From contig CAIYZX010000042.1 of NCBI GenBank assembly GCA_903930745.1, positions 1 to 13,085 of the forward strand: a DNA stretch of 13,085 nucleotides. Direction: 5' to 3'. Position 1 is the stretch's first letter. The number at the start of each line of letters is the position of its first letter. The DNA comes from an uncultured Chloroflexota bacterium. Its GTDB lineage: Bacteria; Chloroflexota; Limnocylindria; Limnocylindrales; CSP1-4. Below, one piece after another: positions 1 through 6,989 of the stretch. Below the pieces are notes generated by a model. It saw only the letters and a list, made by a program, of their open reading frames with translations. It was not told where the DNA came from and did not search any database. A program made the translations under genes and the position numbers.

Positions 1-1668
1 CCCGGCCTCGCCCTCCATGAAGACCGGGTAGAGGCCGCGGTCCGGGATGGTCCCGCCGGACGTCACCGCCACCACGCGCGCGTCCCGGCGCCCCTCCACC
101 ACGTCCGTGAGCCGGTCCCACGTGATGCGGGGCTTGAGCTCCGCGAACTCGTCCGATGGGTAGGCGCCCGCCAGCATCCCCAGCACGCCTTCGAGCGCCT
201 CTCGTCCCAGGGTCTCGAACGGGGCCGCCCGTCGAACGCAGGCCAGCAGCTCGTCCACGGTGAGCGGCTCCGCCAGCGTCATGGCCACGACCTGCTGCGC
301 CAGCACGTCCAGCGGGTTGCGCGGCAGGACGGTCTGCTCGATGCGCCCCTCGTGCATCCCGCGGACCACCACCGCGGTCTCCAGGAGATCGCCGCGGTAC
401 TTGGGGAAGATCACGCCCTTGGACGGCTCCCCCACCTGGTGCCCCGCCCGGCCCACGCGCTGCAGGCCGCGGGCCACGGACGTGGGGCTCTCAACCTGGA
501 TCACGAGGTCCACCGCACCCATGTCGATGCCCAGCTCCAGGCTGGACGTGGCCACGAGTGCCGGCAGGCGGCCGGCTTTCAGCTCCTCCTCGATCTGCAC
601 GCGCTGCTCGCGCGCGATGGAGCCGTGGTGGGCGCGGACCAGCTCCTCGCCCGCCAGCTCGTTGAGGCGCTGGGCCAGGCGCTCCGCGAGGCGGCGCGAG
701 TTGGTGAAGACGATGGTGGAGCGGTGCGCGCGGATCAGCTCCAGGATGCGGGGGTGGATCGCGGGCCAGATGCCGGCGCGGGACTCGCCGCCCAGGACGG
801 GGCCGCCGCGCTGCTCCTCTGCCGGGAGCACCTCGCCCAGGCGCGCCATGTCCTCCACCGGGACCACCACGGTGAGCTCCAGGGGCTTACGGGCGCCCGC
901 GTCCACGATGGCGACCTCGCGGCCCTCGCCGGCGCCGCCCAGGTACCGCGCGATGGTCTCGAGGGGACGCTGGGTGGCGGAAAGGCCGATGCGCTGGACT
1001 GGCGGCGCCCCCTCGGGGCGCAGGCGCTCCAGGCGCTCCAGCGAGAGGGCGAGGTGGGCGCCGCGCTTGGTGCCGGCGATGGCGTGGACCTCGTCCACGA
1101 TGACCTGCTCCACGCCCCGGAGAGTCTCGCGGGCGGCGCTGGTCAGCAGCAGGTAGAGGCTCTCCGGGGTGGTGACCAGGATGTCCGGCGGGTGGCGCAC
1201 GAGGTCGCGGCGCTCGTCCGCGGGCGTGTCGCCGGTCCTCGACGCGATGGTGATCCGCGGCGGCTCGAGACCCAGGCGCTCGGCGGCGAGGGCGATGCCC
1301 GTGAGAGGCGCCCGCAGGTTCCGCTCCACGTCATACGTCAGGGCCTTGAGCGGGCTGACGTAGAGCGTGCGGATGGTGCCGGGCGCATCGGCGACGGCGG
1401 CGGACCTCCGGCCACCCCCGGCGCCCCGGGCGCCGCGGCCGGACTCCGGGCGCGGCGTGGGCCGCTCCACGAGGCGGTCCAGGCACCACAGGAATGCGGC
1501 GAGGGTCTTGCCGGAGCCCGTGGGCGCGTGGATCAGCGTGTGCCGGCCGGCGCCGATGGCCGCCCAGCCATCCGCCTGGGCCTTCGTGGGCGCCTCGAAC
1601 GTCGAGTCGAACCAGGCCCGGACGGCGGGGCCGAAGGGTGCGAGCGGGTCAACCTTGCGCGCAGTCAC
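1..1668 (-). CDS. lhr: Lhr-family DEAD/DEAH-box ATP-dependent helicase (N-terminal part; continues beyond the left edge)
   Basis: ATP-dependent superfamily 2 nucleic acid helicase of the Lhr group, linked in characterised bacteria to DNA repair. The first 556 codons are here and stay open to base 1. Visible in order: Q-motif region (FEAPTKAQ, residues 24-31), Walker A APTGSGKT (48-55), Ia-like YVSPLKAL, TTPESLY, Walker B DEVH (192-195), motif III SAT (230-232), IVFTNSRR, HHGSIAREQR, and motif VI QRVGRAGH (403-410). PRNPLDVLAQQ, typical of Lhr after the second RecA domain, follows. The winged-helix and Lhr C-terminal domains lie off the window. A Gly/Arg/Pro-rich insert of about 28 residues follows the Walker A region. 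The start chosen is GTG at 1668: an upstream out-of-frame ATG terminates at once, and TATGCT lies 9 bases before the GTG. An in-frame TTG ten codons upstream is the alternative. Family assignment is firm; total length and exact Lhr subtype are unknown. Confidence 0.93.
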   Translation of the reverse strand, partial: MTARKVDPLAPFGPAVRAWFDSTFEAPTKAQADGWAAIGAGRHTLIHAPTGSGKTLAAFLWCLDRLVERPTPRPESGRGARGAGGGRRSAAVADAPGTIRTLYVSPLKALTYDVERNLRAPLTGIALAAERLGLEPPRITIASRTGDTPADERRDLVRHPPDILVTTPESLYLLLTSAARETLRGVEQVIVDEVHAIAGTKRGAHLALSLERLERLRPEGAPPVQRIGLSATQRPLETIARYLGGAGEGREVAIVDAGARKPLELTVVVPVEDMARLGEVLPAEEQRGGPVLGGESRAGIWPAIHPRILELIRAHRSTIVFTNSRRLAERLAQRLNELAGEELVRAHHGSIAREQRVQIEEELKAGRLPALVATSSLELGIDMGAVDLVIQVESPTSVARGLQRVGRAGHQVGEPSKGVIFPKYRGDLLETAVVVRGMHEGRIEQTVLPRNPLDVLAQQVVAMTLAEPLTVDELLACVRRAAPFETLGREALEGVLGMLAGAYPSDEFAELKPRITWDRLTDVVEGRRDARVVAVTSGGTIPDRGLYPVFMEGEAG

Positions 1669-1677
1669 GGGACGGCG

Positions 1678-1683
1678 AGCATA
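1678..1683 (-). promoter_or_regulatory. candidate -10 element (TATGCT) of lhr
   Basis: Read on the - strand, TATGCT fits the TANNNT form and ends 9 bases before the GTG start of lhr. This suggests a leaderless or nearly leaderless transcript. There is no clear -35 and no Shine-Dalgarno sequence in the short interval. Supported only by position and its likeness to the two TACCAT-to-ATG starts elsewhere in the window. Confidence 0.35.
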
Positions 1684-1690
1684 ACCCCGG

Positions 1691-1722
1691 AAAACCAAAA
1701 CGGCGGGCCCTGCGGTCCGCCG
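1691..1722 (-). terminator. candidate intrinsic terminator upstream of lhr
   Basis: Bases 1701-1709 (CGGCGGGCC) and 1714-1722 (GGTCCGCCG) form a nine-position stem with a 4-base loop. On the - strand the stem is followed directly by TTTTGGTTTT (1700-1691), the arrangement of a Rho-independent terminator. One position is a G:U wobble as + RNA but an A/C mismatch as - RNA. It sits just upstream of the lhr promoter candidate, so it would insulate lhr from leftward read-through out of the DUF255 gene, or end an unseen leftward RNA. Confidence 0.5.
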
Positions 1723-1963
1723 TGTCTGGTCCTGCCGATCCCGCGGTGGAGGGGGAGGAGAGATCCGCGAGATCTTCGGTTGGTGCTCTGGTGAAGATGA
1801 TGCCGGGCGGGCGTCCGGCGCACCGGTGCCGCAGGGCCCAAGGTCCCGGGACCATGTGTGACCGATGGCCGTGCCACGGCCCGTCTTGGACCGGACCACA
1901 AGTCCCAACCCGTCACTCGCGGCGCCGGTGACCCCGGGTGTTTCGATCCGCGCCCCACGCTGG

Positions 1964-1979
1964 TACCATCCGCGCCATG
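1964..1979 (+). promoter_or_regulatory. leaderless-type promoter/start of tatA (TACCAT-N7-ATG)
   Basis: TACCAT at 1964-1969 is followed by CCGCGCC and the ATG at 1977. A -10 element this close to the start codon implies that transcription begins at or within a base or two of the ATG. There is no Shine-Dalgarno sequence. The same TACCAT-CCGC-CC-ATG arrangement occurs at the DUF255 gene. A weak -35-like TTTCGA lies 17 bases upstream (1941-1946). Confidence 0.5.
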
Positions 1980-2147
1980 CAAGATCTAGCGCTCGTCCTG
2001 GTCATCGTCCTGATCGTGGTCATCATCTGGCGCGGCCCCAAGACCCTGCCGCTGATCGGCAAGGCGTTCGGGCAGGGCGTCAAGGAGGCCAAGCGCGAGA
2101 TCAACGACATGCGCAGCGACGGCTCCAAGGACGACAAGCAGGCCTGA
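1977..2147 (+). CDS. tatA: TatA/TatE-family twin-arginine translocase subunit (56 aa)
   Basis: Small single-span component that in characterised Tat systems oligomerises to move folded proteins across the cytoplasmic membrane. The product has an N-terminal hydrophobic helix (about residues 3-18), a hinge WRGPKTLP (18-25), an amphipathic helix (IGKAFGQGVKEAKREI, 27-42) and a short charged tail, which is the standard TatA order. It is shorter than most TatA proteins. The hinge has Arg where the usual Phe-Gly motif has Phe. Start: ATG 1977, because an upstream in-frame GTG (1938) would add a non-hydrophobic extension and the promoter-like TACCAT lies between the two. No tatB or tatC is adjacent; it stands alone and converges with the DUF255 gene, with 15 bases between stops. 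Three predicted Tat substrates are encoded about 3 kb away. Confidence 0.85.
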   Translation: MQDLALVLVIVLIVVIIWRGPKTLPLIGKAFGQGVKEAKREINDMRSDGSKDDKQA

Positions 2148-2162
2148 TCCGCCCTCGCTCGC

Positions 2163-4271
<2,109 letters not shown>

Positions 4272-4274
<3 letters not shown>

Positions 4275-4286
4275 GGGCGGATGGTA
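4272..4286 (-). promoter_or_regulatory. leaderless-type promoter/start of the DUF255 gene (TACCAT-N6-ATG)
   Basis: On the - strand TACCAT (4286-4281) is followed by CCGCCC and ATG (4274-4272). This is nearly identical to the tatA start. It favours the 4274 start over 4310, since the -10-like element would fall inside a longer reading frame. Confidence 0.5.
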
Positions 4287-4297
4287 GCCGCCCGATG

Positions 4298-4311
4298 CAC
4301 AATGCCCCATG
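4298..4311 (+). promoter_or_regulatory. weak -10-like element before the papain-like gene
   Basis: CACAAT at 4298-4303 precedes the ATG at 4309 by 5 bases. There is no Shine-Dalgarno sequence in the 34-base divergent gap, which is too short for two conventional promoters with leaders, so a leaderless start is again likely. The element itself is a weak match. Confidence 0.25.
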
Positions 4312-5079
4312 CACGTGAACCGGCTCGCAGGCGCGGCGCTTCATCCAGGGTCGGCCACCGTGCCCGGGTTCCTGCCGTCCGTGCACGGGCTCCCGTTCGC
4401 CAACCGGTTCCCGCCCGGCCCAACGATCACCCTCGGCCCGCTGGACCTGCGCGCGCTGGGGATCGGCGACGCCTCCACGGGCCTGTGCGGCGGCATGGCG
4501 CTCACCGCCCTCGACCTGTGGGCCGCCGGACTGACCGCACCGAAGGACCGGCCGGAGCCACCCGCCAACGGCAGCCGCCGCTTCCGGGCCATCGTCCGCC
4601 GCCAGGTCCAGTCCCTGGACTGGCTCCGTGTGCCGCTCCGCTACTACGACCTGCAGGCGTTCCGACCGGACCCGCCGGTGCCGTGGTCCAGGGCCCTGCG
4701 CCGGGAGCCCGCACACGTCGCGGCCATACGCGACGAGTGGCCGAGAATCCGCAGCGGCCTCGACTCGGCCCATCCGGTCGTGGTTGGCCTGATCCGGCAA
4801 TCCGGACCGTGGCCCGCGGACCTCGCAAGGAACCACCAGGTCCTCGCCTTCGGCTACGAGGTCACGCCCGGCTCCGTGGTGATCCGCATCTACGACCCGA
4901 ACCATCCCGGCCACGACGACGTCACGCTGCGCGCGGACCTCGCGAGGGGTGCAACGCGAGAGATGCCGCGCTGGTCGCTCGCCCAGTCAACCGGCGAGCC
5001 GCTCCTGGGCTGGTTCCGAGAGCCGTACCCGGCACCGTCGCCGGCCTCGGTTCGCGCCTGGTGCTCGAACGGGACCTGA
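4309..5079 (+). CDS. predicted papain-fold cysteine-peptidase-like protein (GLCGGM...NHQ...YDPN)
   Basis: 256 residues with no signal peptide or membrane span. I do not know a named function. The conserved-looking sites are STGLCGGMALTALDLW with Cys60, NHQVLAFGYE with His176, and IYDPNHPG with Asp196/Asn198. That order and spacing (Cys near the N-terminus in a helix, His starting a strand, then Asp/Asn) is the pattern of papain-like and C39-like cysteine peptidases or transglutaminase-like folds, so a Cys-His-Asp triad is inferred. LWAAG, RRQVQSLDW and LRYYDLQAF between the sites may form the substrate cleft. It is transcribed divergently from the DUF255 gene (34 bases between starts), and its stop is one base from the stop of the third exported paralogue. 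It may instead be a catalytically inactive ligand-binding homologue. Confidence 0.8.
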   Translation: MHVNRLAGAALHPGSATVPGFLPSVHGLPFANRFPPGPTITLGPLDLRALGIGDASTGLCGGMALTALDLWAAGLTAPKDRPEPPANGSRRFRAIVRRQVQSLDWLRVPLRYYDLQAFRPDPPVPWSRALRREPAHVAAIRDEWPRIRSGLDSAHPVVVGLIRQSGPWPADLARNHQVLAFGYEVTPGSVVIRIYDPNHPGHDDVTLRADLARGATREMPRWSLAQSTGEPLLGWFREPYPAPSPASVRAWCSNGT

Positions 5080-5080
5080 C

Positions 5081-5605
5081 CTACCCCGTCGTGATCAGCA
5101 CGTCGAGCAGCGGGGTCTTGAACCTGAGCTCGGTGAGCGTGCCGTTGGCCCGAGCGTAGAGATAGGACCGCGGGGTGACGGGTGAGGCCCACGAGGTGAT
5201 GCTGCAGGAGGCGAGCTCGATCGGGCCTGTCGCCCCCAGCTTCCCGGAGGAGAACACGCCGTAGGTCGTGGTACCGGCCGCAATCCCCTGGACGCCGGCG
5301 TTCGGCGAGGTCTTGACGGAGGTCTTGCCAGAGACGCCGATGGGTCCCGTGCCCTGCAGACCGACGATCGACGCCGTGGTGGCGGGCGTGTTGGTGATCT
5401 GCGTGGTCAGGGTTGCGCTGTTGGACTTCCCCAGCAGCACGCTGCCGCCATTCGCAGCCACCGCCGGGTCTGGGCGGAGGGCCAGCCCGACGCCGGCTGC
5501 CAGCAGCCCCACGAGGCGAGCCGGAAGGGCTCGACGGGGGAAGCCATCCTCGACCGCGCCGAGATCCTCGGCCGGGGTGGCGATGGTCAATGAAGCCGAG
5601 GGCAT
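5081..5605 (-). CDS. exported paralogue 3: Tat-like signal plus conserved ANG...TELR...LI-x-x-G domain
   Basis: 174 residues; third and most divergent of three tandem paralogues; function unknown. The N-terminus has a twin-arginine pair (R24 R25, FPRRALP), a hydrophobic stretch and a probable cleavage site AVA/ANG after residue 50. The mature part shares the blocks VLLGKSN-x-AT, LQGTGPIGVSGK, AGVQGIA, YGV-x-SSGK, G-x-TGPIE, YLY, TELR-x-K and terminal LI-x-x-G with its neighbours. Differences: a Cys in the segment after GPIE (LASCSIT), an extra insertion near residues 73-80, and loss of the PSG motif before the end. It is separated from paralogue 2 by 99 bases containing a strong hairpin, and has its own -10-like TACCCT and an AGAGG ribosome-binding site about 11 bases before ATG, so it may be expressed separately. 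The Tat route is less certain than for paralogue 2. Confidence 0.8.
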   Translation of the reverse strand: MPSASLTIATPAEDLGAVEDGFPRRALPARLVGLLAAGVGLALRPDPAVAANGGSVLLGKSNSATLTTQITNTPATTASIVGLQGTGPIGVSGKTSVKTSPNAGVQGIAAGTTTYGVFSSGKLGATGPIELASCSITSWASPVTPRSYLYARANGTLTELRFKTPLLDVLITTG

Positions 5606-5633
5606 GTCAAACCAGCCTCTTGCCGGGACGCAC

Positions 5634-5639
5634 AGGGTA
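5634..5639 (-). promoter_or_regulatory. candidate -10 element (TACCCT) for exported paralogue 3
   Basis: TACCCT on the - strand lies 28 bases before the ATG at 5605 and leaves room for the AGAGG ribosome-binding site. It lies just downstream of the 5650-5680 hairpin, consistent with a fresh start after termination. No clear -35. Confidence 0.3.
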
Positions 5640-5649
5640 TCGGTGGAGG

Positions 5650-5680
5650 TGATCCGGCCGAATGCCCTCGGGCCGGATCA
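5650..5680 (-). terminator. 10-bp perfect inverted repeat between paralogues 2 and 3
   Basis: TGATCCGGCC (5650-5659) and GGCCGGATCA (5671-5680) pair perfectly across an 11-base loop. It lies 25 bases after the stop of paralogue 2 and upstream of paralogue 3. There is no T-tract, so it could be a weak or Rho-assisted terminator, an attenuator or mRNA 3'-end stabiliser that lowers paralogue 3 relative to 1 and 2, or a palindromic protein-binding site. Confidence 0.45.
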
Positions 5681-5704
5681 GGGTTCGGGACGCCGGTGCC
5701 GCGG

Positions 5705-6211
5705 TCAGCCGCTGGCGATGAGGACATCGCCGCCGGACGGCAGCTTGAGCCGGAGCTCCGTGACCGTGGAGTTGGTCTTGGTGTACAGGTAGGCCTTGCC
5801 GGTGGCCGGGACGGGCCAGCTGGCGACCGTCAGGGTGGCCATCTCGATGGGGCCGGTGGTGCCGACCTTGCCGGAGGACATGACGCCGTAGTTGGTCCCG
5901 CTGGCGATGCCCTGGACGCCGGCGGCGGTTGCCGTGGTCACCGATGCCTTGCCGGAGACACCGATGGGTCCGGTGCCCTGGACCCCGGTGCCGGTGGTGG
6001 TGGTGACCGTTGTGGAGAGCGTTGCCGTGTTGGACTTGCCCAGCAGCACGCTTGATCCGTTGGCGGCGCGCGTGCCACGCACCCCGAGCAGCAGCCCGGC
6101 GATGCCGGCCGTCACGGTGGCTGCGACCTGCGCGAACCCCCGGCGGGAGGTGGTGGAGTCGCCGACCGGGGCGGTCTCCGCGTCAGCCTGTTGGAGAACG
6201 ATCTCGCTCAT
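5705..6211 (-). CDS. exported paralogue 2: clear Tat signal plus conserved ANG...TELR...LI-x-x-G domain
   Basis: 168 residues, function unknown. This has the best twin-arginine signal of the three: TTSRRGFAQVA (R23 R24, S-R-R-x-F form), a hydrophobic stretch through GIAGLLLG, and cleavage predicted at TRA/ANG after residue 49, leaving about 119 residues. The mature protein is rich in Gly, Thr, Ser and Val and begins with ANGSSVLLGKSNTAT. It continues with GTGVQGTGPIGVSGKAS, AGVQGIASGTNYGVMSSGK and TGPIEMATL, and ends TELRLKLPSGGDVLIASG. The G-V-x-G/GPIG-V-SG pattern resembles beta-strand, fibre-like surface repeats found in other secreted bacterial proteins. The ATG lies 3 bases after the stop of paralogue 1, so the two form an operon. 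A secreted structural or adhesive role is inference only. Confidence 0.85.
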   Translation of the reverse strand: MSEIVLQQADAETAPVGDSTTSRRGFAQVAATVTAGIAGLLLGVRGTRAANGSSVLLGKSNTATLSTTVTTTTGTGVQGTGPIGVSGKASVTTATAAGVQGIASGTNYGVMSSGKVGTTGPIEMATLTVASWPVPATGKAYLYTKTNSTVTELRLKLPSGGDVLIASG

Positions 6212-6214
6212 GGG

Positions 6215-6691
6215 TCAGCCCGAGACGATCAGCTTGTCCTGGCCGGACGGAAACTTGATCCGCAGCTCAGTGCCGCCGGTGATTGCCTTCACGTAGAGGA
6301 AGGACTTGCCGGTCGCAGGACCCGCGTAGTTCGTGATCGTGAGGTTGGTCATCTCGATGGGGCCGGTCACGCCAAGCTTGCCGCTGGACATCACGCCGTA
6401 GTTGGCGGTGGAGCCGCTCGTGCCGAAGACACCGGCAGAGGTGGCCGACGTGGAGTTGGCCGTGCCGCTGATGCCGATGGGACCAACGCCGGCGACGCCT
6501 GTGCCGGTTGAGGTGGTCACGGTCGTGGTTGCGGTCGCCGTGTTCGCGAGGCCCAGGAGGACGGGGCTGCCGTTGGCGGCGCTGACCGGCTCAGCTCTCC
6601 CGACCAGTCCAGCCGCCCAACTGCCTGCCGCTGCGGCCACGCCGACGAGGAGGGCACGCCTCGTCTGCAAGCGCGTCAGTTCGGTGGTCAT
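6215..6691 (-). CDS. exported paralogue 1: Tat-like signal plus conserved ANG...TELR...LI-x-x-G domain (first of operon)
   Basis: 158 residues, function unknown; first gene of the leftward cluster. The N-terminus has QTRRALLVG (R11 R12), a hydrophobic Ala-rich stretch and a probable cleavage site VSA/ANG after residue 38, leaving about 120 residues. Mature blocks: ANGSPVLLG, N-T-ATATTTV, GVGPIGISG, AGVFG, NYGVMSSGKLG, TGPIEMTNL, PATGKSFLY, TELRIKFPSG, LIVSG. No Cys is present in the mature part. The start ATG 6691 follows GGGAACAGAGAC, a weak ribosome-binding site. The upstream region of about 300 bases is shared with the divergent REC-EAL gene and contains CCTGTAGG repeats. Tat is preferred to Sec because all three paralogues keep the paired Arg, but the hydrophobic core of this one could also be read by Sec. 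Confidence 0.85.
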   Translation of the reverse strand: MTTELTRLQTRRALLVGVAAAAGSWAAGLVGRAEPVSAANGSPVLLGLANTATATTTVTTSTGTGVAGVGPIGISGTANSTSATSAGVFGTSGSTANYGVMSSGKLGVTGPIEMTNLTITNYAGPATGKSFLYVKAITGGTELRIKFPSGQDKLIVSG

Positions 6692-6989
6692 GTCTCTGTT
6701 CCCGCTGTGGGCCCCGACCTGGGTCCCTTCTGTCCACGTGCATCATCCATCCACGCGTGATCCAATCGCCACCGGACGAAGGTCCGTTCCCTCCTCACAA
6801 CTGCCTAGTACCTGTAGGCTTGCATCGTAGGACCCTGTAGGACAAGGCGACCGTGTTGCTTCCTCAGATTGACATCCGGTTGCCGGACCACCGGCTGGAG
6901 GGCGGTCCCTCGTTCGCGGTACCTTCAGAGGCGGCGGGCGGCGCGTGCGTCGCCCGATCTCGCCGTGCAGCTGCCGAGGCCCAACGACC
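6692..6989. promoter_or_regulatory. divergent regulatory region between the exported paralogues and the signalling operon
   Basis: 298 non-coding bases if the REC-EAL gene starts at 6990. Contents: direct repeats around 6811-6844 (listed separately); an isolated perfect -35 hexamer TTGACA on + at 6869-6874 without a good -10 at normal spacing; a TANNNT-type -10, TACCTT, on + at 6920-6925 that could serve the REC-EAL gene; and a -10-like TACGAT on - at 6829-6824 that could serve paralogue 1 with a leader of about 125 bases. No open frame here looks like a gene. Confidence 0.45.
6811..6844. repeat. CCTGTAGG direct repeats (probable operator)
   Basis: CCTGTAGG occurs at 6811-6818 and 6834-6841, 23 bases apart start to start. 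The shorter unit GTAGG occurs three times (6814, 6827, 6838), the last two as GTAGGAC 11 bases apart. CCT-N2-AGG is itself a dyad. The two copies flank ATCGTA (6824-6829), which on the - strand reads as a TACGAT -10-like element. An 8-base motif repeated about two helical turns apart in a divergent promoter region is typical of a transcription-factor site; the factor is not encoded in this window. Confidence 0.45.

Larger units (their letters stand above)
1669..1976. other. 308-base intergenic region between lhr (-) and tatA (+)
   Basis: No convincing gene is seen on either strand; short open frames here lack homology-like motifs and credible starts. It holds the lhr and tatA promoter candidates and a strong hairpin at 1701-1722 with a T-rich tract on the - strand, all listed separately. 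A small 5-bp inverted repeat, AGATC-CGCGA-GATCT, is at 1761-1775. The stretch 1776-1960 shows nothing further that I can name; no tRNA-like TTCGAA arm was found. Confidence 0.6.

Noticed and set aside
352..1794. Long + strand open frame of 480 codons opposite the helicase gene
   Set aside because: It is a GC-driven shadow of lhr: the product is low-complexity Ala/Gly/Arg/Leu sequence without motifs, while the opposite strand has every helicase motif in order.
1723..1960. Possible tRNA or structured RNA in the lhr-tatA gap
   Set aside because: The purine-rich GGAGGGGGAGGAG stretch recalled a reversed tRNA 3' arm, but no GTTCGAATC-type T-arm or cloverleaf could be traced on either strand.
4275..4310. 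Upstream start of the DUF255 gene at 4310
   Set aside because: It would add 12 residues lying over the TACCAT element and overlap the divergent gene's start codon; the family normally begins shortly before the RLVGETSPYL motif.
6810..6833. Lux-box-like sequence (ACCTGTAGG followed by ATCGTA)
   Set aside because: The left half matches the Vibrio fischeri lux box and ATCGTA recurs, but 5 extra bases intervene and the right half-site dyad is missing. No LuxR or LuxI gene is in the window. Kept only as a direct-repeat operator candidate.
6869..6874. Perfect -35 hexamer TTGACA upstream of the REC-EAL gene
   Set aside because: No acceptable -10 lies at 16-18 bases; the nearest TANNNT (6920-6925) is 45 bases away. 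Not called as a promoter.
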